Position numbers and translations under genes: made by a program. A model generated the notes under the pieces. The model worked only from the letters and a program-made list of their open reading frames with translations, did not search any database and was not told the DNA's origin. From Siphlonurus alternatus (lineage: Eukaryota; Arthropoda; Insecta; Ephemeroptera; Siphlonuridae): a stretch of 64,000 nucleotides of DNA. Location: NCBI GenBank assembly GCA_949825025.1, contig OX463778.1, positions 40,873,194 to 40,937,193 on the forward strand, read 5' to 3'. Shown piece after piece: positions 1 through 10,915 of the stretch. Within the stretch, counting starts at the first letter, position 1; each line of letters starts with the position of its first letter.

Positions 1-282
1 ATTTGAATTTATTGAACAGTAAATTAAATTTATAACAAATTAACCAATTAGTAAAAGCACGATGTACAGTAGCAATTGATATAATTTTTTTAATAAATTT
101 GTAATATATTCTAAATAAAATTATTTAATATAAGTAGGCCTTACAGTCATTATTAGTTGAACAACGTATTTTGGTTTATTCATTTTGACACAAATCAGAA
201 ATAAAACAATATTTCGATTCTTGGTCACCGAATTACATTTTATTAAAAGCAGTTCTAGTCAAATCATAAAAACTAAAACCCG

Positions 283-285
<3 letters not shown>

Positions 286-352
<67 letters not shown>
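286..352. repeat. (GA)n microsatellite
   Basis: A 67-bp run of GA with one GATA interruption. It reads as CU on the neuroligin transcript. Confidence 0.97.
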
Positions 353-354
<2 letters not shown>

Positions 355-391
355 TCGTTGGCTTTTGATACACCAAAAGTAACCAATTGGT

Positions 392-398
<7 letters not shown>

Positions 399-466
<68 letters not shown>
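399..466. repeat. (TA)n microsatellite
   Basis: A perfect alternating TA run of about 68 bp, self-complementary and likely length-variable. Confidence 0.97.
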
Positions 467-469
<3 letters not shown>

Positions 470-732
470 TTTGATCATGTCATAAACACGGCTACATTTG
501 CTTAAATATTCATGATTTATGACAGTATAACTAAACTCCTAAATCAATTCACGTTGCTAAAATTAATGACGCAATTCTAAAAAAAAAAAAAAAATCTGTA
601 CCTTTATTGTCATAACATTTTTTATGTATTATTCTACGATGCCATGGTTCCTTTTTTATGGAGTACACTATCATATTTTACCTGCCTATATTGCTGTACA
701 CAATTACTAAATAATTATTGCTCAAAACTCAC

Positions 733-851
733 CAATTTCGAGGTATTTTTGGTGCACACTGTCGTACTCTTCCCACACCAAATTTCGAAACCGATTCCTC
801 TCCTTAGAACTGGACAGAATCGCTTCTTGTTTCAAGTGATCATTGGGGTCC
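733..851 (-). CDS. Nlg: Neuroligin exon G
   Basis: 119 bp, phase 2 to phase 1; 39 whole codons. The acceptor is ccttctgtttgcag before GGACCCCAATG, and the donor is CTCGAAATTG followed by GTGAGTTTTG. The first base completes the glycine of FARTG; the exon then reads DPNDHLKQEAILSSSKERNR, FRNLVWEEYDSVHQKYLEI. This matches the end of the esterase-like domain, where family members have TGNPN, a variable loop, then W-x-x-Y and a Q-K-Y-L-E-I-G motif. It is shorter than most six-frame reports would show because it has no start codon. The following exon, expected to begin with the rest of the Gly codon, is not in bases 1-732. Confidence 0.94.
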
Positions 852-1366
852 CTGCAAACAGAAGGCACAAACAAAAAGTCAGACATGTTTATATTTGGAA
901 TTTACATACTAGGGTGAATAGTATCACCTCTCAAAACTCAATAGGTCGTGTATACTGAAAAAAACATAATATCAGAGTCACAAAGATACTGTCTCATATT
1001 ACAAATGTATGATATGTTGGAATACTAAGAAATAATTTGATTCATGTTTTTATTGTAATAAATAATATTCTTAAAAAAGAGCAGTGTTTTTAATATTGTT
1101 ATATTTATATTATATAAACTTTAATAAGTTTAAGCAATGTAAGTATGATTTAATACTTTAATTGCACTCTTGATGAAACTATAAATTAAATTAAATTTAA
1201 ATGAGCAACCATTGTTTGTTGAGTTTTATTTAAGTACTTTAAAATGCAAAATGTTTTGTGTATTATTTGTTATTTAACGCACTTAATTGTAGAGACCTAT
1301 ATAACGCCGAAATTTTTATTTTACACTCCCTGCATTTAAAGTTTTTCAAACAGCCATAAATGCTAT

Positions 1367-1399
<33 letters not shown>

Positions 1400-2066
1400 G
1401 AGGTAGGGGAAATGTGTGTTACAAGTATTATAATATATTTTAAAGTAGTCCTCCATTATGTTGTAATTTTTATACAAAACACTTCCTAATCTCTATTTAA
1501 TTTTCTTAACATAAAGATTAAAGAGCATAACTTGAACTAATTTAAAACAAGAAAAAAAATGTCCCCCTTTTATTTTTCTCTTTCTCTCTTCCTTACAGTA
1601 TAATAATAAAGGGTAGTATGATAATAATAATCTCTTATACTACTCGTGTTATGTTCTCTTAGTATAATTAAGACTTAAGTTCAATGGTTAATATTAACAT
1701 TAAAATACCATCTATTTTTTTTAAGTAAATACAACAAGATATAAAAATTAAGCATAAAAATTTCAGTATATTTAAATAAAAGAACTCCTTAAACTGAAAG
1801 GCCACATCAGGGGCTATTTAATTTGACTTTAACGTGTTGGAAAGTATTTTGTTGGGCAGCTGCAGATGTGTTTACTGGGTTGAGTCGGGCACTAGAAACT
1901 GTGGTGCTTCTGTCTTAGTGTTTGCTTATATACTGGGACTGTAACGCCTGCTTCTTGCGACCTACGACCAACCTCTGAATATTCATGCAGGATTAAACTA
2001 CTGGGCTGTTTTGTGCTCCCTCTAGAACAATTGTACAGACTCAAATAACCGTCAATTTATGCTCTG

Positions 2067-2073
<7 letters not shown>

Positions 2074-2145
<72 letters not shown>

Positions 2146-2146
2146 A
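2074..2146. repeat. (GA)n microsatellite
   Basis: A GA run of about 73 bp with one extra G near its right end. Confidence 0.97.
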
Positions 2147-3383
2147 AAGGGCTTCAAATGTTTCAATCTTATATAAAAGCTTTAGACTAAAGAGACGACA
2201 AACTAAAATAAAATATATTACAACAACAGTAGTTCTTATAAATATTTCTACACCAACCGTAGTTACACTTTCAAGTGTATCCTATTTTTATTTTTTATTA
2301 GTATTTATTCATGTAAAACATATTGAAACTTGGTTTAAACTGTACAATATTGCTTCTTTGATGATATACTTATTGTGTTCATGTATCAACAACACTATAA
2401 TACTGAAAATAGAAGAATGAAAAAAGTTTTTCCACTGCACTACAATATACCTTGTATTTTTGTTAGTATACTCTTTAAGAATTTTAAAATCTAGATCACT
2501 GCTTTTCAATTGTATTTTATTGCAGCTATGTGCTGTAAATGAAAAGCTATGATTTTAAAACAGTTTTTTTTTTATAACTTGTACTTATTCATTCTTTTTC
2601 TTTTCATAATACTGTATCATAACAGGGAATTTAGAATTGATTTATTACAAAAAATGCAGTAGGCAAAAAATAGATTTATAAATCAACAAAACTTTAAAAT
2701 GATATTTTAGTAACATTTTGTGTATACTGAGAGAAACAAAAATAAGAAGTGTAAGATTTATTTGTAATTAAATTTTGTTTACATTAGTCCAATGTACTTG
2801 TGTTGAATATTTAATTTTCAGATGGAGGAAACTTTTTGTAATTCAAGTTTTAATAGAATTTTTACTGTAACTATGTTTTATAAAAGAAGTCATTTTTTTA
2901 TAAATCGTGAACTTTTCTTACAGAAAAAAAAAAAAAAAATGAATTACGAAAATAAAAAAATCGTATTTTTAAATTTGAAAACAGAATTCAAAAAAAAAAA
3001 AAAAAATAGTATTAGGTTTACATTTCCAGTCAAATTTAGTGTTTAATACGAGCTACACCTCTCTTTATGATTAGCTCTTCTGCACACTCCATTAAAATTC
3101 CCAATCAGGCTTTAATTTAATTAAATAATAATATATGGCTGGATCAAAAAATGTTATTTGAATGGAATGTCTCAATATTATTATTATTATAAATATTACT
3201 ACTCTGTTTGCAAAATATATCTGAAAAAAATTCAATTTTTATTCGCATTTGAAGGTTGATAAAAATAAAAGCTATAAATCGACTTCTTACTTGTTAGTAT
3301 TATCACGAGAGAGCTGCCAATCTGAGTATCCGGGAAGGAAGTTGGAATATATCTACGTTAGATGACCTCCTACATTGACTTAA

Positions 3384-3710
3384 TATAATAGAGTATTGAC
3401 CTCAAATTTTTTTATTGCAGAAATGGATAGAGCGTGCAAAGTTATGCTACCCTGATTTTTTTCAGATTTTTTAGAACCCGGGAACTATTTTTAAAAAATT
3501 ATTGAAAGTTCTTTTTGTGACGTCACGAGACGCCGCTCCTTAAGAAAAAGATAGGACTTGCCGCCGCGTGTCGTCACAAAAAGGACTTTCAATAATTTTT
3601 TAAAAATAGTTCCCGGGCTCAAAAAAATCTGAAAAAAATCAGGGTAGCATAACTTTGCACGCTCTATCCATTTCTGCAATAAAAAAAATTGAGGACAATA
3701 CTCCATTGTA
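3384..3710. mobile_element. Inverted-repeat element, family A copy 1 (MITE-like foldback)
   Basis: Almost the whole 327 bp folds on itself: the left arm (3384 to about 3535) is the imperfect reverse complement of the right arm (about 3560-3710), around a short loop with AAGAAAAAG. The outer ends read TATAATAGAGTATTG and CAATACTCCATTGTA, compatible with a TA target as in Tc1/mariner-type elements. Near the tip the left arm has TGACGTCA at 3518-3525. A relative at 12553-12876 shares the inner arm sequence (an AACTATTTTTAAAAAA block, GAAAGT, TGACGTCACG) and the same layout, so this is a dispersed family and not a chance palindrome. It has no coding capacity. Confidence 0.85.
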
Positions 3711-4828
3711 GTTTTAGTAATGAAAAATAAATACTGAAAGCACTATAAGGTTTCTAATAATTACTTTTATCAATTCAGCTAAACTTAAAATTATGGCTGG
3801 AATTATTTTTAATGTTGAATTTTATTATAATAATGTTATTACTACTTGGTGACTAGTAAATTAAATTTACGAAAAAGGGTGGGATTGTAATTTGTTAATA
3901 GTGTATATTAATATTTAGTAATAATAATCAGAACTAACAGAACTAAATCATATTGTGTAAGAGGATTTCGTATTAGAGAAATTTCAAAGCTTATGGAGGG
4001 TTTTACTTCATTAAATAAACAGCTCATTAACTGTAACGTAATTTTGAAACCGCATAGTGTAGATTATGCTGCGTTAATACGTAGATAATGAAATACACAA
4101 CGTTATCGTGCGTAGCTGCTGAGATCCCAGTAAGTTAGACGACGTGCCTCACTCCATCCTACACACGAGGTGGCAACAGTGTGAAGGAATAACATCGATA
4201 CTGTTGTAGTGTAGCCTCGTGTTTTATTGGTTATAAATGTATTTATGTAAATTAAATCATAAAATTCCTATAAATTTATCACATTGTTTGCTCGAATTAT
4301 TAAACATCTAGTAAAAATATGTAAGGTGATTAGAGTATTCACTTTTTGTAAACTTTAACTTTTCAGGAATATTAAAATACAATAAAATAAATTGTTGTTT
4401 TTATATTTAAATACTTTAAATTAAAGACGAATTGTTTTCTTGGAGAAGAATAGTATTTAAAATTTACCGTTTTAATGTACACTTTATTTACAACAAAATT
4501 TCTCTTATCTTCTAAATGTTCGCCTCTGATTTAAACCATGAGAATACATGACTAAAGCGAACATTTAATTCAGAGATCAATGCTGGCTTCTTACCTTCTA
4601 CCCGAAACCCAAATCTATAGGAGATCGGATTTTTTTAATGAAGTGTATCGACCACAGTCACTTAAAAGAGGCACAGAGAGTTTGGCCATGAGGCAATTAG
4701 ACTTTATACACTATCGCTTACAACGTTTATATTTGTAAGCAAAAGACCCCAGTCAATGTACATTAAAACGATTGAAAAATAAAATTATTTGTTAAATTAA
4801 GCAAATTAATTACATATTTATTACTTAC

Positions 4829-4980
4829 CCAGTTCGAGCAAAGCTTGCCCAAAATAGCATGACCGCTTCTGAAAGGCCGACCTCGGAACGCGTGTAGTTA
4901 CGTGGGAAATGGTTGAAGCCATCCACCAGAGGCGCTCCGAACACGTAGGGTAGTTCCTCGCCATGCACGGTGCCCATGCG
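4829..4980 (-). CDS. Nlg: Neuroligin exon F (histidine block)
   Basis: 152 bp, phase 0 to phase 2; 50 whole codons. The acceptor is ttctctctgtggcag before CGCATGGGC, and the donor is CGAACTGG followed by GTAAGTAATA. It encodes RMGTVHGEELPYVFGAPLVD and then GFNHFPRNYTRSEVGLSEAV up to FWASFART. The HGEELPYVFG stretch matches the cholinesterase segment that carries the catalytic histidine, kept here at exon residue 6 although the serine is lost. NYT at 28-30 is an N-glycosylation sequon. The open frame runs upstream of this exon into the intron, but the conserved text starts exactly at the acceptor, so the longer frame is not coding. Confidence 0.96.
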
Positions 4981-7449
4981 CTGCCACAGAGAGAAGACAC
5001 GATCATCACAGGCGGCTATCAGGACCCACTGGCTATCACAAAGTTCACAAAGGTGCTTTTCAATGGCAACGACCATTCAACGAAATAATGAGGCAATAAT
5101 TTCATCAAAGGAACCGAACCTTTTCAGTCACTTCACAAACGTTCTGTGCTATAAATTGTGGTTTTAACTGCTCAAAAGAGGGAAATGAGTTTTCTATGTT
5201 TATATTCACAAAGCAGGATGGAATTTTGAGTACTACATTTTCAGTTTTAGTTACTAATTTGAGAATATTAATTAAATATTGCACTTGTACAATTTATAGA
5301 CTCTATTTAATTGTAGAAAGTGCTTATATTTAATAAAAAAATAATCTTTGTAATGTTTTTGGAGAAACCTAAAGATATTGATCGCAGTAAAAATTAATTA
5401 ATAAAAAAGCTTTGTAATGCATGCAGGCGTGACAATAATGTAAAATAATATTGCATTTAATTATGCAATTTACAACATAAATAATTATGTACAAATCAAA
5501 AACCTTAGTTTTGATTATAATTAAAATTAACATTATCATTAATTTGAGTGCAAAATGTTTGTTAAAGTGATTTTTAATTGTGTATTTTAGAAAATCGTTG
5601 TCAGTTATTTGAATGTTTGAAACAGGCTTACACAAGCATAAACCTAATTAAATTGAATTGTTAATTGAATATTATTGATCCGATGGTGAAATTTTTACAT
5701 AAAATAATCTTTGGCCTGAAGTGCTAAGAGCTCAAAACTGCAATACAAAAAAATTGTAACTGTGTTGAAATACTAATTAATTTAAAAATATGAGTTTTAC
5801 TTTTTTGCTTCGGAAAATTGTCATTCTCAGGATTGGTTTCCACTCTACATTGTGATTCATTTACATTGTTTCCTCCTTTTTTTTTCTCCTCTGTAACTAT
5901 CAAGTATAAAAGGCTTAGTGCAGTTTATATACAGGAATAATATTTTTTAATTAAAAAACTTAAAACGAATTTATAAAAAAGCAATACAGAAAGAAAAAAT
6001 ATAGGTCACAACATATTTGTTTGGTTTTAAAAATTTACATGTATTGTTTGTATTGCTGCAATTGACAATATATATTTGCATTTGCATTGCAGCTAATTTT
6101 ATTTATTTTTCATAATTTTTTATAAAATATTATTGAAATGCAAATCAGTAAGAATTTCATAAAATTATAAGTATATAATTATTTAAAACATGTGATATAA
6201 AAATATGAATGTAAAATTTGACACACTTTTTTCAAAATTAATAATTGGAAGTTATAATATAAATGTAAATATCATTGCTTTAAAAAATATGTTTCATAAT
6301 GAATGCTATAAAAAATTGTTTTACTACTCGCAAAGTAAAAATTACGTATATAATGTACACCGGTTTCCTGCTGTTCCATGCATAGAAATCCAGCTGAATC
6401 ATAAAGAAGGCAGACTAAAAAATAGCAGACAGTTAGATTTTGATGTAAGAAAAACTGGATGGACAGTCTATTCTATGATAGTGGTTTCAGGTATTTTTTT
6501 GTGAATTAAGTATTTTTCTACAGATATTACAATTGTGAACTGCTGACTCCTTGAGTTCAATTACCTTTGGCTTATATATACTTAATTAGTGTTAATTAGC
6601 AGTAATTCGATTTATCAGCTGATACTTTCGTTTAACTTTCTCTCTATGTTTTTTTTAGACATTTAAATGTAAAATATCATGTTACTTCATGCTAATTAGA
6701 GAGAATAAATGTGAATATAAATTAATCTTACATGTAAACTCTGGAGTGGGGATGTCAACTGTACTTAATTAGTATAAATTACCTTGATGAATTAGAGCAG
6801 TAAGACAAAGTACGAGAGAAGTTAAACAAGGTAAGTAATATTGGAATACTTATACTTCATGTACATACATACAGTATATACTAATTGTAAGGAATTTATT
6901 TCTGAAGTTCAGAAAACTATGCCATATCTTTATATGTTTAAATTTTTTTTTTACTAGATATGATGAGGGGTGGTGGTGAAGTTGCGGCTCAATCAGTCAA
7001 AAAGCTGAGCTGCAACATTTGAGAATTCTACGCACGCAACAAACAGTCCCAACTCCCTTCTTTCTTCATTTCTCATTTCTTTTCTCTGGTCTTTACGACA
7101 AGTCAAGATGCCAGCCTAGAGATATCACATAAATGACTTGAACCTGCTGCCATAATGCGGTCACTATAACAATGTTGTAAAGAAAAATTATAATAATATA
7201 AAATAATAAATTATAATTTTATATATTATATACTTCAGTTGATATATAGAAAAAAAATTTACTTCTAATAGTTTCTTTAAATATCCATATGTCTATGTCA
7301 TTTAAAAGTAAGTGTTTTTATAAAACATATGGCAAGCAAAACCTAGCCACTATTTTAACTTTTATTATATGGTATATATGCTAGTAATAAAACTGCCAAC
7401 AATTTCTAGAATGTAACTCAATTAAAATCTTAGTAGCTCAAGCTTTTTG

Positions 7450-7475
7450 AATATATATATATATATATATATATA
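7450..7475. repeat. (TA)n microsatellite
   Basis: Short alternating AT run of about 26 bp. Confidence 0.9.
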
Positions 7476-8881
7476 CTAAAACTTTGTACTATATTTTCAT
7501 ACATATATACTATAAAGATCTGGTAGAAGGGAAGCTAAATTTAATTATTTTTGGAATGTTCCAGGCAAAAAAAGAAAAAAGACTATGAGTCTGTCTGCCT
7601 TCTATGTTGCTGCACTGCTGCCTATAGTCCCGTAGAGACTGTGAAATAAAAAGTCTCTCTCATAAGAGGACACGAGAGGAAGATGAAAAGATAATACAAC
7701 TAGGTTACGAGAAAAAAGAAAGAAAGAAAAGTGTCATACAATTTTTTTACGATCAAAAGATAACACAACAAACCCCTCTTCCCTTCCTTTCCCTCAATTT
7801 TCTCTATTCACCCAAACTTAGCACTGTAAATATGAATAATAATGATGAAGTGTTTTAAGTAACAACATTTTAGAACAAAAGTTATCACAAGGCTAATTTT
7901 TTTTTATATTAATAATAAAATGTTTACAAATAACACTTGAAGGTAATAATATTATAATAAATTACCTATTAATTGAAATTAAATTAAAACAACAACAAAA
8001 ACTAAACAGTTTTCAAAGAATAAACCCATTTAGGAGCTTAAATTTTATACTTCGTTTAATAATTATATAAAAAAATTCTAATTAATACATAAGGTGATTA
8101 GAGCTGTAAAGCAATTCAAAGTCTGTGTGCCAATTAAATTATATCAAATTTTTATTTAAATAAATTTTTAAATAAATTTTAGGTATTTTAATTTTACATT
8201 AAATATTTGATGCAATATAAAATAAAAATATAAAATAGTATAATATATTTATTTCTTTATTAAAAGGTTACAAGGTTTTAAATATAAACATATATTTTTT
8301 TAGTAAGCATTGGTTATTTTTATTCTAGCTTTACACTCTAATCCCAGTTGAATAACTTTAATTAAAATAAAGAAAGTGCATCAAAATGAACTATAATTTA
8401 TAATTTCATTTAGCCTTATCTATGTGTACTCATGTGCTCGTTTATTACTAATTATAATGAAATTCTTGTTTAATTAAGAGAGGTCCACAATTATATAAAA
8501 TTTAAAAATGCTGTAAAATAAGTAATGTTCTTAAAGTCTACATGAAAGGTAAATTTTAATTGATGTAGTTGTCTTCAGCAAACATGCCTTTTTTTATGCA
8601 TGCTTTGTTTAAAGTGACGTGTCTTATCCATGCATGATACCATGTGATTTATTTGTATACCTGTATTTAGAACGAGATAAATTAAATAATTTTAATTATA
8701 CGTATAGATTCAAAGATAAATTGAAACAGTATATTTTCTTCTTGTTTTAGTGAACTGTTTTTCTACATTGAAAACCATTTTTTTCGTAGTATAAAATTTA
8801 TGCCACATCTGATTACTAAAAAACATACAGGATCTCTGATGTCTATTTGGAAAAATGTAGGACTATTTTCTTGAACTCACT

Positions 8882-9059
8882 GGGGGACATTCACAAAGCA
8901 CTTTAACCCCCAATTTAGCCCCGATTTTTAACCCTGGTGCTAAACATGGTGCTAAGCTATGAGCTTAACATGGTTAGCCCCTGGTTTAGTACCATGTTTA
9001 GCACCAGGGTTAAAAATCGGGGCTAAAGTGGGGGTTAAAGTGCTTTGTGAATGTCCCCC
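8882..9059. mobile_element. Near-perfect 178-bp palindrome (MITE-like)
   Basis: GGGGGACATTCACAAAGCAC at the left is mirrored exactly at the right, and the mirror symmetry continues with few mismatches through TTTAACCCCCAATTTAGCC and TAACCCTGGTGCTAAACATG to a short centre near 8970. It is much more GC-rich than its surroundings. It lies in the intron 66 bp downstream of the exon E donor. No clear target duplication was seen. It is probably a small non-autonomous transposon that folds into one long hairpin. Confidence 0.8.
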
Positions 9060-9124
9060 TCTAAGTACTCGTTCTATTTACATGTTACATCTCCTAAACA
9101 ACACAAGGAAGGACATTGGCTTAC

Positions 9125-9362
9125 CACTTGTGGGTAATCGCCGTCCTTGGTCTGGTAATCGAATACGTAGAAGAAGGACTTTGGTGCTCCTGGTATTCCG
9201 GTCCGCGAGAGGAGGTCACCGGTGTGAACTACTGGGGCCACATACTGAGCGTCACTGAGCGCGGCAATGGCGGCGTCACGCGTGTTGATGGGGTGCTGAA
9301 CCGTACGTTCCCAGTCCGTGTACTCGTTCACCACCGTGAAGAAAATTTCATTTAAGTGATAG
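9125..9362 (-). CDS. Nlg: Neuroligin exon E
   Basis: 238 bp, phase 2 to phase 0; 79 whole codons after the split serine. The acceptor is actgttacag before CTATCACTTAAATG. It encodes YHLNEIFFTVVNEYTDWERT, then VQHPINTRDAAIAALSDAQY, then SFFYVFDYQTKDGDYPQ, all highly conserved among insect neuroligins. The stretch VVHTGDLLSRTGIPGAPK is the more variable loop. The 3' end is ambiguous: the genomic sequence reads CCA CAA GTG GTAAGC, so splicing may end after GTG (base 9125, the stronger donor GTAAGC, adding a valine) or after CAA (base 9128, donor GTGGTA). Both keep the frame. As I recall them, related proteins go straight from DYPQ to RMG, which favours 9128, while splice-site strength favours 9125. 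Confidence 0.94.
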
Positions 9363-10316
9363 CTGTAACAGTATACCAATTTGTACAGACTTGAAAAAAA
9401 TATAGACTGTATACATGTTCAAATATAAATGAAGAGGCTGTCAATATCATTTTAAATGTGGATGAAGTGCGTATGTGGCACTGTAAACATACAAAATAGT
9501 TTACAAAAAGTAGCCGCCATTTTTAATTTAATATCCTGTAGATTATGCAACCCCTCAATGCAGCGAGTTGACGTACGTGCCAAAGGAGTAGCATATTATT
9601 GAATTTTTTCTTTTTCGCTTGAATTTGCTACGAACGGGATTATTATTTATTTTTTTTTTTTTTGCAATGAATATAGTCCCTTTAACAAACGACATTCCCT
9701 TGTTAGTTTATATGATTTTTCCATAAACATTTATTTAAATTCTAAACCTGTCGATACGGTGTATACTATAAATGTTAATAAATCTATATTATATTTCCAG
9801 CACTGTGATCCACTAACTATTTCCTGTGGGGGGTCTTTCTTTTGTCGGACTGTGAATGGTTAAAATTTGAATTCAATCGAAATTTTACATCAATTGTAAA
9901 GAGTACATACTCCACAATTCCAACATAATGAACTCTCTATTAACAAACTATTTGAAATTACAAACTCTCTATGCTATGACTTCGTGCATAATTGGAAATC
10001 AAGTTGACTTAACTAAACAAACACTAACCCACACACAAAACAAAACATGTCTATTACTATGTGTTTGCAGGCCTGAACCTTTGTCACCTTTGACAAGTAC
10101 AAATTATTATTTAAGGTCACTATTAGCACCTATTTTGTATATTTTGTAAGCCATAATACCTTATTTAAAAAAAACAATTAAGTTTAATTGTAAATAATCA
10201 ACATTTCTTCATTTACAAGATTAATGTTAAATAAAATAAAACTTTTTAAAATATTTATCAATTTTATATCGGAAGATCTTAAACCTGTAAGTGATTAATA
10301 CTAATTAAAATCATAC
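9363..10316 (-). other. Neuroligin intron D-E, 954 bp
   Basis: Ordinary AT-rich intron between two secure exons. The donor is GTATGATT and the acceptor is TGTTACAG. No repeat or gene was recognised inside it. Confidence 0.9.
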
Positions 10317-10488
10317 CTGTATGTATTTCTAACGTAGGTACGGACGATACGGTCCCGCCGTTCGCCCTCAAAACCAGCTTGAACATCACGAGCTGAGAAA
10401 TGGAAAAGGGCTTCACTTGTGACCACACCAAACAGTAGATCGTAATGTCTGTTTGAACCCGTGGGACCACTAGAATCGCTCATCATAC
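10317..10488 (-). CDS. Nlg: Neuroligin exon D (acid-residue block)
   Basis: 172 bp, phase 1 to phase 2; 56 whole codons. The acceptor is ttttattattag before GTATGATGAGC, and the donor is ACATACAG followed by GTATGATTTT. The first 12 residues (MMSDSSGPTGSN) finish the variable linker begun in exon C. RHYDLLFGVVTSEALFHFSA at 13-32 is the conserved strand holding the glutamate (residue 25) that aligns with the acidic member of the esterase triad, and it is retained here. DVQAGFEGERRDRIVRTYVR follows and is strongly neuroligin-like. It lies only 94 bp downstream of exon C. The donor splits a serine codon that exon E completes (AG plus C). Confidence 0.96.
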
Positions 10489-10582
10489 CTAATAATAAAA
10501 ACAAAACATGATATAAAATATTAATAATTCCATTGGGATATTTGAACTATATTTTTTTTCATTTAGTCAATAATACACTAAC
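10489..10582 (-). other. Neuroligin intron C-D, 94 bp
   Basis: A minimal intron with donor GTTAGT and a T-rich tract before TTATTAG. If it were kept in the mRNA, the frame would stop at once (GGT then TAG). Confidence 0.93.
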
Positions 10583-10915
10583 CACTTGATCCTCCACCGA
10601 GACCTGCGCTTCCACTGCTTCGCTTCCTGCTTCCAGCAACTAGCTCACGTCGAAAACCAGCTCTGATAACTACTCCATCTACTGATGGACCAAATGCACT
10701 CATGTATGTTGGTGGAGATACATCTGCTTTTAGTAAAGCATCAAGTGGGGCTGCACGTAGACAGTCAACAACTCGCTCGTGGTCTCTTCTTGTATCTGCA
10801 GGAAGCGAGCAGTTGAGTTGTCGTGCCAGACGGAGAGCATACGTTACTGGTTGTTCAACCAAAGCCCAGCTACTGAGAGCAGAGCCGGATAACAGGATGG
10901 CGCGATGAAACAAAC
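10583..10915 (-). CDS. Nlg: Neuroligin exon C (esterase-like domain, ends in Gly/Ser linker)
   Basis: 333 bp, phase 1 to phase 1; 110 whole codons. The acceptor is gttgttttacag before GTTTGTTTCATC, and the donor is TCAAGTG followed by GTTAGTGTAT. It begins LFHRAILLSGSALSSWALVE, the hallmark segment that follows the elbow in neuroligins. NCSLP at exon residues 34-38 (cysteine at 35) and VDCLRAAP (cysteine at 51) supply the two cysteines of a conserved disulfide pair; NCS is also a glycosylation sequon. SAFGPSVDGVVI at 72-83 is another family signature. The last 16 residues (RKRSSGSAGLGGGSSG, counting the split Gly) are a low-complexity linker. Insect neuroligins often carry a Gly/Ser-rich insert here, before the next conserved block. 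This exon is richer in G and C than its introns. Confidence 0.96.

Larger units (their letters stand above)
1..732 (-). other. Neuroligin intron downstream of exon G (partial)
   Basis: This is intronic sequence running off the left edge. It contains the donor GTGAGT at 732-727, a (GA)n tract and a (TA)n tract at 286-466, and otherwise featureless AT-rich DNA. The expected next exon was not found here. Confidence 0.8.
852..4828 (-). other. Neuroligin intron F-G, 3977 bp
   Basis: AT-rich intron with GTAAGT donor and TTTGCAG acceptor on the minus strand. It holds a T run near 1371-1395, a (GA)n tract at 2074-2146 and the inverted-repeat element at 3384-3710. Bases 1800-2040 are noticeably less AT-rich, but no motif was recognised there. 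Nothing else supportable was seen. Confidence 0.85.
4981..9124 (-). other. Neuroligin intron E-F, about 4144 bp
   Basis: AT-rich intron; it includes a (TA)n stretch at 7450-7475 and the 178-bp palindrome at 8882-9059. Bases 6950-7160 are less AT-rich without a recognisable feature. An open frame at 6205-6504 (+) has no family resemblance and is ignored. Confidence 0.85.

Noticed and set aside
4130..4225. CACGAGG...CCTCGTG partial inverted repeat
   Set aside because: Short stems with poor continuation; no related copy found.
4970..5167. Plus-strand frame near exon F
   Set aside because: Overlaps the exon by a few bases only and has no resemblance to a known protein.
9116..9355. Plus-strand frames overlapping exon E
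   Set aside because: Shadow of the minus-strand exon, whose protein is clearly neuroligin.
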